Below are positions 17,463 through 26,818 of a stretch of DNA of 64,000 nucleotides, piece by piece. The position numbers were made by a program, and so were the translations under genes. Source of the DNA: Pseudacidobacterium ailaaui (lineage in GTDB: Bacteria; Acidobacteriota; Terriglobia; Terriglobales; Acidobacteriaceae); contig NZ_JIAL01000001.1 in assembly GCF_000688455.1 (NCBI RefSeq), positions 1,209,001 through 1,273,000 of the forward strand, written 5' to 3'. Below the pieces are notes generated by a model. It saw only the letters and a list, made by a program, of their open reading frames with translations. It was not told the origin of the DNA and ran no database searches. Numbering within the stretch: the stretch's first letter is position 1; every line of letters begins with the position of its first letter.

Positions 17463-17505
17463 CTGGACCTAGTATAACGTCATTTTCTGGACCTTTACTG
17501 GGACC
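17463..17505. promoter_or_regulatory. Direct repeats, candidate MocR operator
   Basis: CTGGACCT at 17463-17470 is repeated exactly at 17487-17494 (24-base step), and CTGGGACC follows at 17498-17505. They sit 11-53 bases upstream of the MocR gene, inside the 235-base divergent region. Regulators of the GabR/PdxR type commonly bind direct repeats near their own promoter. Function is inferred from position only. Confidence 0.45.
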
Positions 17506-17687
17506 ACAGTTCAGGATACTTTTTCACCAATCCACCTCTCCCGAAACTGTCTGTCGGTCTTTCATGGCTTTGCTTGTTTCTAACTTCAGGGCCGGGTAGA
17601 TACGGTATGGTTGCGTCATCAGATTTTCATTCCGGACGGGAAACTCTTCCGGAAAATACAAGCGTTCTCTAGGTAGACCGAGGAGTG

Positions 17688-19391
17688 ATGCAAAAACAAC
17701 TACTGTTTCTCTGTGGAACTCTCCTGACATCTCTTTCACCGATGTACAGGGCACCTGCTCAGGTGGACATGATTGCGACACACGGAAAAATCTGGACGGA
17801 AAACCCCAGTCAGCCAGAGGCCGAAGCCATTGCGGTGAGCCATCACCGGATTGTGGCGGTGGGAAGCTCCGAGATGGTCAGCAAACTGGCCGGACCCGGA
17901 ACCAAAATTTTGGACCTTCAGGGACGCCGCGTGGTCCCTGGCTTTAACGATGCCCATGTTCATTTTTTCTGGGGTGGACAAGGCCTTGCCAGTGTGCAGT
18001 TGCGCGATGTCACAAGTGAAGCCCAGTTCCGTCAGAGAATTGCCGACTTTGCCCGTACCCGCCCCAAAGGCGAATGGATTGTGGACGGCAATTGGGACGA
18101 GGAAAAATGGTCGCCTGTCCGGCTGCCGACCCATGAGCTGATTGATGATGTGACACCGAACAATCCGGTATGGGTGAACCGCTCTGACGGCCATATGATG
18201 CTGGCCAATGCCCTCGCCATGAAACTGGCCGGCATCACGAAAGCAACAAAAGATCTTCCCGGCGGCGTAATTGTGCGGGACAAGGACGGCAATCCGACAG
18301 GCATTTTCAAGGATGCGGCCAAGGACCTGATTGAGAGGGTCATTCCACCGCCTACCGATGCGCAAATTGATACCGCACTCCTGGCAGCGCAGAAATACGC
18401 GCTGGAAAATGGCGTGACCAGTGTTCAGGACATGGGCTTCACCGGAGCCAAAGCGGCTGACATGCAGGCCCTGGTTGTGCGCGGTTATCAGCGCCTGCTT
18501 GAAGAAGGCAAACTCAAAGTCCGGGTTTCTGCGCGGTTTCCTCTCAGCCAGTATCACCGGTTGGCAGACCTGGGGATTATGACGAATTTCGGCAACGACC
18601 ATCTGGTACTTGGCTCCTTGAAGGCCTTTGCCGATGGTTCCCTGGGATCAGCCACTGCCTGGTTCTTCCAGCCCTATGACGATGCTCCAGACACCAGCGG
18701 CGTGCCCAGTGACGAACTTCGAAATCCTGAGCAAATGTATGCAGAAATGGTCGCCGCAGACCGGGCAGGACTACACATTGCTACCCATGCGATTGGCGAC
18801 CGGGCCAACAAAACCATTCTCGACATGTATGAGCGGCTGGAAAAAGAAAATGGTCCAGCTGACCGCAGGTTGAGGATTGAACATGCACAGCATCTGCGCC
18901 CAGAAGACATTCCACGCTTTGCGCAGTTACACGTGATTGCCTCAGTGCAGCCCTACCATTGCATCGACGACGGCCGCTGGGCGGAAAGGCGCATTGGCCC
19001 GCAGCGGGCCCTGACCACTTATGCATTTCGCTCGCTGCTGGATGCAGGGACCACGCTGGCTTTTGGTTCTGATTGGTTTGTCGCGCCAATGAACCCTCTG
19101 GCGGGAATCTATGCGGCAGTAACGCGGCGCACACTGGACGGAAAACATCCAGGAGGCTGGATCCCTGAACAGAAAATCACCGTGCCGGAAGCCGTACATG
19201 CTTATACGGTCGGCTCGGCTTATGCGGAAAGTCAGGACAGCGAAAAAGGGTCTCTTGAAGCCGGCAAGCTGGCGGACTTCACCGTGCTGTCAGAAGACAT
19301 TTTTCACATCGACCCCGTGCGGATTCAGGACGTGAAGGTCGAAATGACCGTCTCCGGCGGTGAGATTGTGTATCAACGCTACGAACCGTAG
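17688..19391 (+). CDS. Secreted amidohydrolase, YtcJ-like (amidohydrolase family 3)
   Basis: 567 residues with an N-terminal signal-like segment ([24 protein letters not shown]). The metallo-dependent hydrolase fold shows [16 protein letters not shown] (metal-binding HxH), [30 protein letters not shown] and the ASFGSDWF-like [23 protein letters not shown] segment with the metal-ligand aspartate. Members hydrolyse amide or cyclic-amide bonds; the substrate here is unknown. The end [36 protein letters not shown] is typical of the composite domain. ATG 17688 is preceded by GAGGAG at short spacing; GTG at 17685 is possible. It is divergent from the MocR regulator and likely starts the operon that continues with the PaiB-like gene. 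Confidence 0.88.
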   Translation: MQKQLLFLCGTLLTSLSPMYRAPAQVDMIATHGKIWTENPSQPEAEAIAVSHHRIVAVGSSEMVSKLAGPGTKILDLQGRRVVPGFNDAHVHFFWGGQGLASVQLRDVTSEAQFRQRIADFARTRPKGEWIVDGNWDEEKWSPVRLPTHELIDDVTPNNPVWVNRSDGHMMLANALAMKLAGITKATKDLPGGVIVRDKDGNPTGIFKDAAKDLIERVIPPPTDAQIDTALLAAQKYALENGVTSVQDMGFTGAKAADMQALVVRGYQRLLEEGKLKVRVSARFPLSQYHRLADLGIMTNFGNDHLVLGSLKAFADGSLGSATAWFFQPYDDAPDTSGVPSDELRNPEQMYAEMVAADRAGLHIATHAIGDRANKTILDMYERLEKENGPADRRLRIEHAQHLRPEDIPRFAQLHVIASVQPYHCIDDGRWAERRIGPQRALTTYAFRSLLDAGTTLAFGSDWFVAPMNPLAGIYAAVTRRTLDGKHPGGWIPEQKITVPEAVHAYTVGSAYAESQDSEKGSLEAGKLADFTVLSEDIFHIDPVRIQDVKVEMTVSGGEIVYQRYEP

Positions 19392-19407
19392 CTGAGAGGT
19401 GAAGCAG

Positions 19408-20043
19408 ATGTTTGTTCGGCCATGTTGGCGGCCACTTTCAGAGCAGGATGCATTGGAATTGATCGAGAAGAACCCCTGGGCGCTGCTGGTCAGCAACGGA
19501 GCGAAGGGTCCGTTGGCGACGAACCTGCCCTTGTTGTTCGATCACAGGCGCGAAGACAAAACGGTGTTAGTAGGGCACCTTGCACGGGCCAACGAACATG
19601 CGCTCCTGCTGCAAGAGAGCAGTGTTCCGCATCTTGCCATCTTCGAGGGGCCATACAGCTATGTAACAGCGAGTTGGTATCCAAACCGCGACATGCCGTC
19701 TACCTATTACTACACAGCGGTGCACTGCTACGGACGGATCAAGATACAGGATGAGGCCGCGCTGGATGCATGCGTCGAATGGCTTACACAGGTGATGGAG
19801 GCTCCAGTGCCGAGAGGATGGCAGACCCATGAGATTGAACGGGAGGCCATAACACGCCGCTATAAGGCCATCGTTGGCTTTGAATTTCACATCGATCGAA
19901 TCGAAGCGAAATTCAAACTGGGCCAGGATGAGCCGTTGAAAGATGCTCTGGCAGTAGCAGAGCATCTGGAAAAACGCGGCCGGGAAGAGGATGTGGCATT
20001 GGCCGCCATGATCCGCAGGCAGAATTCCGGCCGCAAAGAGTAA
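19408..20043 (+). CDS. PaiB-like FMN-binding protein (FMN-binding negative transcriptional regulator family)
   Basis: 211 residues. The family hallmarks are an N-terminal MFVRPCWRP, NPWALLVSNG, PLATNLPLLFD, GHLARAN, and the FEGPYSYVTASWYPNRDMPSTYYYTAVHCYGR block, which forms a split-barrel flavin-reductase-like fold. B. subtilis PaiB represses sporulation and protease genes, but most homologues are uncharacterised and may be enzymes. ATG 19408 is preceded by GAGAGGTGA at about six bases and is preferred over GTG 19399. Only 16 bases separate it from the amidohydrolase stop, so the two are cotranscribed. Confidence 0.87.
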   Translation: MFVRPCWRPLSEQDALELIEKNPWALLVSNGAKGPLATNLPLLFDHRREDKTVLVGHLARANEHALLLQESSVPHLAIFEGPYSYVTASWYPNRDMPSTYYYTAVHCYGRIKIQDEAALDACVEWLTQVMEAPVPRGWQTHEIEREAITRRYKAIVGFEFHIDRIEAKFKLGQDEPLKDALAVAEHLEKRGREEDVALAAMIRRQNSGRKE

Positions 20044-20124
20044 TCACTCACAGTGAAGAACGAGGAAGCAAAAGAGCAAAAACAGGCAGCAAAGCAATAA
20101 ATCTTAATCTTTGGGGGATACGCC

Positions 20125-23100
20125 ATGAGAAAGCGCAATTTGCAACTTATCATCATGCTGCTGACGATGTGTTTCTCAGCACATTTTTCTCTTCAGGCCC
20201 AGATTGAAAGTGGCAGCATCCATGGTCAGGTCATAGATTCACAGGGAGCCTCCGTGGCAGGAGCTACGGTTACGGCCATCAACGTCGGCACCGGCGTTTC
20301 CATCATGACGAAGACGAACGACAGTGGCTCCTATGTTTTTTCGACTCTGCACCCGAGCCGCTATAAGATCGAGGTCCAAAAAGAGGGTTTCAAGATCGAG
20401 GTCAACCCTGATGTTGACCTGCATGTGCAGGACAAACTGGAGGTCAATTTCACGCTTTCCGTAGGATCTTCTAATGAGACCGTGACCGTGAATGCGAGCT
20501 CCAGCATGAACCTGGATACTTCCGCCGCTGTGACCACAACAGTGGACCGTCACTTTGTAGAAAACATGCCGTTAAACGGACGCAGCTTCCAGGCGCTGAT
20601 TGCGCTTACTCCCGGAAACGTGACCGCGAAGACCTACTACACCAATTCCGGACAGTTCAGCGTCAACGGCCAGCGTACTGATGCCAACTACTTTTCCATT
20701 GATGGTGTGAGCGCGAACGTGGGCATTACGCAGGGAAGCAATGTTTATCTTGGTTCCGCAGGCGCGGGAGCGGCCCAGGCTACAAGTAACAATGGCGGTT
20801 ACAATAACCTGGTCTCTATCGACGCCATGCAGGAGTATAAGATCCAGACTTCGTCCTTTGACCCGGAATACGGACGGACGCCAGGAGCACAGCTGTCCAT
20901 CGTCACTCGCTCGGGAACCAACCAGTTCCATGGAACAGCTTTTGAATATATCCGGAACGATATCTTTGACGCTAACAACTGGTACAACAACAACGCCGGT
21001 CTACCGCGGCCTGCAGAAAAGCAGAATGATTTTGGCGGCGTATTTGGCGGCCCCATCTGGCGGGACAAGCTGTTCTTCTTCTTCTCTTACGAGGGCCTGC
21101 GGCTGCGCGTGCCGGAGTCGCGGCAAGACATTGTGCCTTCTACTTCACTGCGCGCACGGGCCGATTCCGTGGTGGCCCCACTGCTCAATGCATACCCACT
21201 GCCGAGCCACGGGCTGCCCGGGTATCCAAACAATGATGCTCCCGGCGCAGACACAGCTATCTTTGCAACGACATTTTCTAATCCCTCAACGCTGGATGCG
21301 ACCAGCCTGCGGCTGGACTACGCCATCAGCTCGAAGCTGACCGCGTTCATACGCGGGGACTATGCCCCATCGAACGGAGCACAGTATGGCGCCTTCGACT
21401 TCTACACGCGGTCCACGCTGAGCCATACCATCTCCAACGTAGATACGACAACGGCCGGCCTTACTTACATACCAACGGCCAGTATTGTGAATGATTTTCG
21501 CTTCAATCTCAGCCATGCGAAAGGCGCAACGGTAGTGAATGCCACCAACTTTGGCGGTGCTACCGTTCCTTCTGATTCTTATCTGTTTCAATCCAACCCG
21601 GCCTACTCAACTGCGGACTCAGTATTTGCCGTCTTTTTCAACGACGGCAGTACCGACTATTACGTAGGCAACGACGCTACCAACCATCAGCGGCAGTTGA
21701 ATTTTGTAGACACCGTGAGCTGGGCCAAAGGTCGGCACAATATGAAGTTCGGCGTGGACTACCGCCGCCTGACGCCGAAGAACGGTTATCGTCCCTGGGA
21801 CATCTCCTATGACTTCGATTCGTTTGCCGCGTTACTGACGCACGTCCCGGTCTACGCCGGGGTGGATACGACAGACACGACTGAGTTGCGCCCCATCTTC
21901 TATGATCTGTCCTTCTTTGCGCAGGACTCCTGGCAGGTCTCTCCCAGGTTCACGATGACCTATGGCGTACGCTGGGACTATGATCCGCCCCCGGGCGAAG
22001 ATTCGGGGCATCCCTTCTATACCGCCTTGAACCTCAATGACCCTGCCAATGTGGCCCTGGCTCCGAAAGGCACTCCGCTATGGCATGCAAGCAAGCATAA
22101 CTTTGCTCCGCGCCTTGGAATTTCCTATGTGCTCCGCAACACTCCGGGCAGAGAGGTTGTGCTGCGGGCGGCAGGCGGCATCTTCTATGGCCTGGGCAAC
22201 CAGCAGGGTGCACAGGGGACCCTGGGTTTCCCCTATTCCCGCAGCAAATATCTCTACGGGGCTGACGGCACATACCCCGTAAGTCAGGCCAATGCTGCTC
22301 CTGTACCTTTTACTCTTGATCCCCCTTACAGCTTCGTCTTTGCTTTTGAACCGGACCTGAGAGACCCGAAAGTCTATCAATGGAATGTTTCTCTTGAACA
22401 GGCATTGGGGGAATCACGCGCTTTCCAGATCGGCTATGTAGGCAATGTGGGTTCTGATCTGCTGCGACGCGACATGCTGCAACCTGCGATGGGAGGCAAT
22501 CCCAACTTCCAGTATCTTGATGTCGTGACCAATCAGGGATGGTCAAATTATCACTCCCTGCAAGCCCAGTTCCGGCAGCGGATGTGGAGGCATGTACAGG
22601 TGCTTGCTTCCTATACCTGGGCCCACGCTCTGGACAATGGCTCCAGCGTGGCGCTGCCCAATCCCTACTACACGGTTTACAACCCGGACCTTGACCGCGG
22701 AAACTCGGACTATGACGTGCGCAACACCTTCTCCGCAGCAGCAAGCTATGAATTACCGGGGACACACACGAGCAACCATTTTGTAAATTATCTGACCAAT
22801 GGATGGGCGGTGGACAGCCTCTTCCGCTCCAACTCAGCACAGCCCGTCAATATCACCACCGGGCAATATTCCTTCGGACTGGTCTGGAACAACGACGCCA
22901 TCAATCAGCGTCCGGACGTTGTGACCAGTGAACCGCTTTACATTTACGGACCTGCATGTGCGGCCGCAAATGGTGGAGCACGCTGCCCAGGCGGAAAACG
23001 TCTGAATCCTGCTCATTTCTCTACTCCTGCAAGTACATTCACACAGGGCAATCTGGGGCGGAACCAGTTGCGCGGCTTCGACGCGGTACAGGAAGACCTT

Positions 23101-23364
23101 GCCCTTCGCAGGACTTTCCCTATCCGCGAAAGTGTCTCGCTCGAATTTCGCGCTGAGGCGTTCAATATCTTTAACCATCCGATGTTTGGCGACATTGGCA
23201 CACAATCGGATGGTCGCAATCTGCTGAATAATTCCCTGTTTGGGATTTCTGCGCACAGCCTCGCTGATAGCCTTGGCTCCGGGGGAGCAGATGGGGGATT
23301 CAGCAGCCTCTATCAGATTGGGTCTCCACGCTCCATGCAATTTGCGCTCAAATTGAAGTTTTAA
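20125..23364 (+). CDS. TonB-dependent outer-membrane receptor, Oar-like with carboxypeptidase-regulatory domain
   Basis: 1079 residues. Signal peptide at 1-25 (LQLIIMLLTMCFSAHFSLQAQ), carboxypeptidase-regulatory-like beta domain at about 30-110 (GSIHGQVIDSQGASVAGATVTAI), plug at about 120-290 (NMPLNGRSFQALIALTPG, FSVNGQRTDANYFSIDGV, EYGRTPGAQLSIVTRSGTNQFHG), then a long beta-barrel ending in the aromatic C-terminus MQFALKLKF. These receptors import ligands too big for porins using TonB energy. GGGGGA precedes the ATG. It is followed by two S9 peptidases and a PepSY membrane protein, so the ligand may be a peptide or a peptidic metallophore; that is inference. The type is greatly expanded in Acidobacteria. 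Confidence 0.94.
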   Translation: MRKRNLQLIIMLLTMCFSAHFSLQAQIESGSIHGQVIDSQGASVAGATVTAINVGTGVSIMTKTNDSGSYVFSTLHPSRYKIEVQKEGFKIEVNPDVDLHVQDKLEVNFTLSVGSSNETVTVNASSSMNLDTSAAVTTTVDRHFVENMPLNGRSFQALIALTPGNVTAKTYYTNSGQFSVNGQRTDANYFSIDGVSANVGITQGSNVYLGSAGAGAAQATSNNGGYNNLVSIDAMQEYKIQTSSFDPEYGRTPGAQLSIVTRSGTNQFHGTAFEYIRNDIFDANNWYNNNAGLPRPAEKQNDFGGVFGGPIWRDKLFFFFSYEGLRLRVPESRQDIVPSTSLRARADSVVAPLLNAYPLPSHGLPGYPNNDAPGADTAIFATTFSNPSTLDATSLRLDYAISSKLTAFIRGDYAPSNGAQYGAFDFYTRSTLSHTISNVDTTTAGLTYIPTASIVNDFRFNLSHAKGATVVNATNFGGATVPSDSYLFQSNPAYSTADSVFAVFFNDGSTDYYVGNDATNHQRQLNFVDTVSWAKGRHNMKFGVDYRRLTPKNGYRPWDISYDFDSFAALLTHVPVYAGVDTTDTTELRPIFYDLSFFAQDSWQVSPRFTMTYGVRWDYDPPPGEDSGHPFYTALNLNDPANVALAPKGTPLWHASKHNFAPRLGISYVLRNTPGREVVLRAAGGIFYGLGNQQGAQGTLGFPYSRSKYLYGADGTYPVSQANAAPVPFTLDPPYSFVFAFEPDLRDPKVYQWNVSLEQALGESRAFQIGYVGNVGSDLLRRDMLQPAMGGNPNFQYLDVVTNQGWSNYHSLQAQFRQRMWRHVQVLASYTWAHALDNGSSVALPNPYYTVYNPDLDRGNSDYDVRNTFSAAASYELPGTHTSNHFVNYLTNGWAVDSLFRSNSAQPVNITTGQYSFGLVWNNDAINQRPDVVTSEPLYIYGPACAAANGGARCPGGKRLNPAHFSTPASTFTQGNLGRNQLRGFDAVQEDLALRRTFPIRESVSLEFRAEAFNIFNHPMFGDIGTQSDGRNLLNNSLFGISAHSLADSLGSGGADGGFSSLYQIGSPRSMQFALKLKF

Positions 23365-23377
23365 GCTGTCGGAACAG

Positions 23378-23402
23378 GGGTACAGGAAACCGTGCTGTAC
23401 CC
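23378..23402 (+). terminator. Intercistronic hairpin after the TonB-dependent receptor
   Basis: GGGTACAG at 23378-23385 and CTGTACCC at 23395-23402 make a perfect 8-bp stem with a 9-base loop, 13 bases after the receptor stop and 30 before the next ATG. No T-tract follows. It could dampen read-through or protect the receptor mRNA, giving more receptor than peptidase. Confidence 0.45.
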
Positions 23403-23432
23403 TCTGCAAATTCCATAAAAGGGTGACGGGCC

Positions 23433-25544
23433 ATGCGCAGTCTTTTTGACCAATGGAAAGACCTTCTTCTCCACACCTGCTTTTCTCTCCTGTGGCCAGG
23501 TGTGCTTTTTGCACAGCAGGCTACACTTCCTGCACCTCCGCCTACGGCATCCATTCCTGTTACCGAGACGATCCACGGCATCACTGTTCGTGATCCATAT
23601 CAGTGGCTGGAAGACAAAGACAGCCCTCAGACCCGGGCGTGGATCCGGGCACAACAGACGTATACAAAATCACTGCTGGGCAGGCGCCCAGAGCTGGATG
23701 ATTTGCGGAAAGAAGTCCGGGCACTTACAGACATCGAGCAAGCACAACGTGTGCTCTATCGAAACGGCAAGTACTTCATCCTGAAGAAAATCCCCGGACA
23801 GGAACATGCAGCATTGTATGTAAGGCAAGGGGAATCCGGTACGGAGAAACTTCTGATCGACCCGGCGAAAATCAGCGGCGATTCTACGGCCACGGTGGAA
23901 CTGCTGAATGTGTCAGAAGATGCACAGCTGGTGGTCTATGGCATACGAAGAGGGGGACGGGACCAGCTAAGCATTCATTTTTATGACGCCGCCGCAGGGA
24001 AAGAGCTGCCAGATGTACTACCGGAAGCGCGTTACATATACTGGTCGCTGCCCATGACTCCTGATGGGCGCTCTGTCTATTACGTAAAATTTGAGGACCA
24101 GGGACCGCGCCTGTATGAACACCATCTGGGTACAGAGGCACATCAGGACCCGCTGATTTTCGGACAGAGCATCGGCCCGCAGATGATCCTTGCTCCTTCG
24201 CTTTCTCAGGACGGGAGTCTGCTCCTGATTCATGTGCTGCATGGCGCTTCCGGAGCAACAGACATTTATTTCAAAGACCTGCGCAAAGGAACCGGCATCG
24301 CACCCCTGATCAAAGATGTTCCAGCGACATTTACCGCAGATGCTGCCGAGGGAAAGATTTTTATTCAGACCAACTGGAATGCGCCAAATGGACGCATGAT
24401 GGAAACGGACGTAGACCATCCGGATCCGGCACATTGGCGCACGATCGTACCGGAAACCGGCTCCGTGATTGAAATGTTCCGCCTAAGCGGCCATAAGCTT
24501 CTACTGAACTACATCAGCAATGCGCATTCGGAACTCCGCCTGTTGGATGAGAACGGCAAGGGGGAGGGGAGCATTCCGTTGCCCGGTATCGGATCGGTTG
24601 AGCATATTGACAGCGAATGGAACTCGCCCGTCGTCTGCTTTTCCTACTCTTCTTTTGAGACTCCTACCTCATTCTTCTCGTATTCTGTTTCCTTAAAGAA
24701 GACGAGCACGATCTCTGCTCCGCCAACGCCGGTCGGATTGAAAGACGTTGTTGTGGAACAGGTCTGGTATCCCTCCAAAGACGGCACGCGCGTGCCGATG
24801 TTCCTTGCCTACAAGAAAGGCATGGTGAAAGACGGCAATCGTGCAGTTCTTCTTTATGGATACGGCGGCTTCAACTGGGCCCAACTTCCGACCTTTTCGC
24901 CAGAGACAGGCGTGTGGCTCGAAATGGGCGGTATTTATGCCGTGGCCAACATTCGCGGCGGAAATGAACTGGGAGAGGCCTGGCACAAGGCCGGAGAGCT
25001 CGATAAGAAGCAAAACTCCTTTGATGACTTCCTTGCGGCGGGACAATGGCTGATTCGCCAGGGATACACAAATCCTCATCGTCTTGCCATTCAAGGAATG
25101 AGCAATGGCGGCCTGCTGGTGACTGCCTGCATTACGCAGCGTCCGGATCTGTTTGCCGCAGCCATAGCGCGCTATCCCCTGATTGACATGGTGCGCTACG
25201 AGCGGTTCTCCATCGCACGCTGGTGGACCACAGAATATGGTTCCGACAGCGACCCACGGTACTTCCGCATTCTGTATGCTTATTCTCCATACCATCATGT
25301 GCGGCAAGGAACTTCGTATCCGGCCGTCCTGCTGATTTCCGGAGACGGAGACACGCGAGTGGACCCTTCCCATGCAAGAAAAATGACGGCCATGCTGCAA
25401 AATGCCACCAGCTCAGGACGACCGGTCTTGCTTTTGTATGACTCGACTTCAGGCCACTCCGGCACTCTTTCCACTGACGCAGAGGTGGAACAGACATCGG
25501 ATGAACTTGCATTTCTATTCTGGCAATTGAACTTTTTGCATTGA
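23433..25544 (+). CDS. Prolyl oligopeptidase, family S9A
   Basis: 703 residues with a likely signal segment (residues about 12-28, TCFSLLWPGVLFAQQ). The N-terminal VRDPYQWLEDKDSPQTRAWIRAQQ block and a seven-bladed propeller precede an alpha/beta hydrolase domain. The catalytic triad is visible as S557 (GMSNGG), D640 (GDGDTRVDPSHARKM) and H675 (SGHSG), close to the positions in characterised prolyl oligopeptidases. It should cleave short proline-containing peptides in the periplasm. Lasso-peptide isopeptidases are S9 relatives that also sit beside TonB-dependent receptors, but I see no lasso-peptide biosynthesis genes here. It follows the receptor by 68 bases and precedes the PepSY gene by 24. 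Confidence 0.93.
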   Translation: MRSLFDQWKDLLLHTCFSLLWPGVLFAQQATLPAPPPTASIPVTETIHGITVRDPYQWLEDKDSPQTRAWIRAQQTYTKSLLGRRPELDDLRKEVRALTDIEQAQRVLYRNGKYFILKKIPGQEHAALYVRQGESGTEKLLIDPAKISGDSTATVELLNVSEDAQLVVYGIRRGGRDQLSIHFYDAAAGKELPDVLPEARYIYWSLPMTPDGRSVYYVKFEDQGPRLYEHHLGTEAHQDPLIFGQSIGPQMILAPSLSQDGSLLLIHVLHGASGATDIYFKDLRKGTGIAPLIKDVPATFTADAAEGKIFIQTNWNAPNGRMMETDVDHPDPAHWRTIVPETGSVIEMFRLSGHKLLLNYISNAHSELRLLDENGKGEGSIPLPGIGSVEHIDSEWNSPVVCFSYSSFETPTSFFSYSVSLKKTSTISAPPTPVGLKDVVVEQVWYPSKDGTRVPMFLAYKKGMVKDGNRAVLLYGYGGFNWAQLPTFSPETGVWLEMGGIYAVANIRGGNELGEAWHKAGELDKKQNSFDDFLAAGQWLIRQGYTNPHRLAIQGMSNGGLLVTACITQRPDLFAAAIARYPLIDMVRYERFSIARWWTTEYGSDSDPRYFRILYAYSPYHHVRQGTSYPAVLLISGDGDTRVDPSHARKMTAMLQNATSSGRPVLLLYDSTSGHSGTLSTDAEVEQTSDELAFLFWQLNFLH

Positions 25545-25568
25545 TCCGGGCATAAGGAACTCACAGGC

Positions 25569-26804
25569 GTGGCACAGGCAGTGGAAAAAGGAAACAGACA
25601 GTTGGAGCCAAGCGGACGGGTCCGGACATTTTGGCAGCACCCCAGAAAAACCTGGATTCGAAGCGCATGTTTACAGGTCCATCTCTGGAGTGGAATCAGC
25701 ATTGGCATCCTTGCAACACTGGTCGGTGTCAGCGGAAGCGCCATTGTGTATAAGGACTCCCTGGACAGGGTCATCACTCCTGGACTGTTTGCGACCTTAC
25801 CAGGCACTGCCCGGCTCACTGTGGATCAGCTGCTGGACCGTGTACGGGAAGCCCATCCGGACTCAGCCATCAGCTATCTTCTGGTCCAGCATGGGCCGAA
25901 CGACTCGCATCCTGCGCCCTGGGTATTTTATTTCTCGCCGTCAAGGAGCAAGCCGGCGGAACTGACTCTGGCCTATTTTGATCCCTCCACCGGAAAGGAA
26001 CTTGGCACAATCGGGGAGTCATCGGGATGGATGAACTGGCTGGCGGACCTCCATTTCAACCTGCTGGGCGGCCAGAAAGGAAGGACCATCAACGGGATCG
26101 GCGCCCTGTTTCTGTTTTTGCTTTGCATGACAGGTCTTGTCCTATGGTGGCCCGGGCGCAGCCGCCTTCGCAACGGATTCAAGATCCAGTGGCATGCGCG
26201 ATGGCCGCGCCTGAACTGGGACCTGCACAGTGTTGTCGGCTTCTGGTCCAGTATCCCTCTGGCCATTGAGGCGTTAACCGGCGCCTATTATTGCTTTTTC
26301 GTACCGATGGCTACGGCCCTGGTCTTTCTGCTAGGCGGTAACGTTCATCGCTGGCAGGAAATGTCTGTTCCGCCTCGCTCCACCGTGGTCCCATTGCGCA
26401 GACCGGTGGCCATGGAACCACTCGTCCAGGAGGCTTTGCGGCGGCATCCCGACTGTTCGCTGCGCGGGCTTGCGCTGCCAGTGTCTCCAACAGATCCGGT
26501 CTCGGTACAACTCGACCCACCCCATGCGGAAGACCGCGGGGCCTATGCGCAAGTAGTGTTTGACACCTACAGCGGCAAGGTAATCAGCGATATTGACTCC
26601 CGCCAGCAATCGCTTGCGATTCGACTCGTGCTGTTCATCCGTCCGCTGCACTTCGGGACCTTTGCTGGAAACTGGTCTCGGATTGCATGGATCCTTGCCG
26701 GATTCATGCCCGGCTTTCTTTTCTTTACCGGCTTCATCCTCTGGTGGCGGCGCGTCCCGGCCCGTCTTTTACACCAGAAGAAAGCCCAGACCTTTGCATC
26801 ATGA
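25569..26804 (+). CDS. PepSY-domain transmembrane protein (PiuB/FoxB-like)
   Basis: 411 residues, GTG start after AAGGAA. There are about four long hydrophobic helices: residues 38-62 (VHLWSGISIGILATLVGVSGSAIVY), about 173-195, about 220-260, and 365-395. Histidines lie where heme-ligand or conserved histidines of this family are expected: LQVHLWSG, LADLHFNLLGG, DLHSVVGFW and RPLHFGTFAGNW. The periplasmic PepSY part includes LTVDQLLDRVREAHPD and TLAYFDPSTGKELG. Homologues such as FoxB are di-heme siderophore reductases, and many are linked to TonB-dependent iron receptors. That suggests reduction of a metal complex; inference from family and context. It is 14 bases before the second S9 peptidase. 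Confidence 0.87.
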   Translation: MAQAVEKGNRQLEPSGRVRTFWQHPRKTWIRSACLQVHLWSGISIGILATLVGVSGSAIVYKDSLDRVITPGLFATLPGTARLTVDQLLDRVREAHPDSAISYLLVQHGPNDSHPAPWVFYFSPSRSKPAELTLAYFDPSTGKELGTIGESSGWMNWLADLHFNLLGGQKGRTINGIGALFLFLLCMTGLVLWWPGRSRLRNGFKIQWHARWPRLNWDLHSVVGFWSSIPLAIEALTGAYYCFFVPMATALVFLLGGNVHRWQEMSVPPRSTVVPLRRPVAMEPLVQEALRRHPDCSLRGLALPVSPTDPVSVQLDPPHAEDRGAYAQVVFDTYSGKVISDIDSRQQSLAIRLVLFIRPLHFGTFAGNWSRIAWILAGFMPGFLFFTGFILWWRRVPARLLHQKKAQTFAS

Positions 26805-26818
26805 GAGGAACCTTCCAA

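Noticed and set aside
23433-25544. Assignment of the S9A peptidase as a lasso-peptide isopeptidase
   Set aside because: The TonB-receptor neighbour fits, but no lasso precursor, B or C protein gene is in the window and the sequence fits ordinary prolyl oligopeptidases as well.
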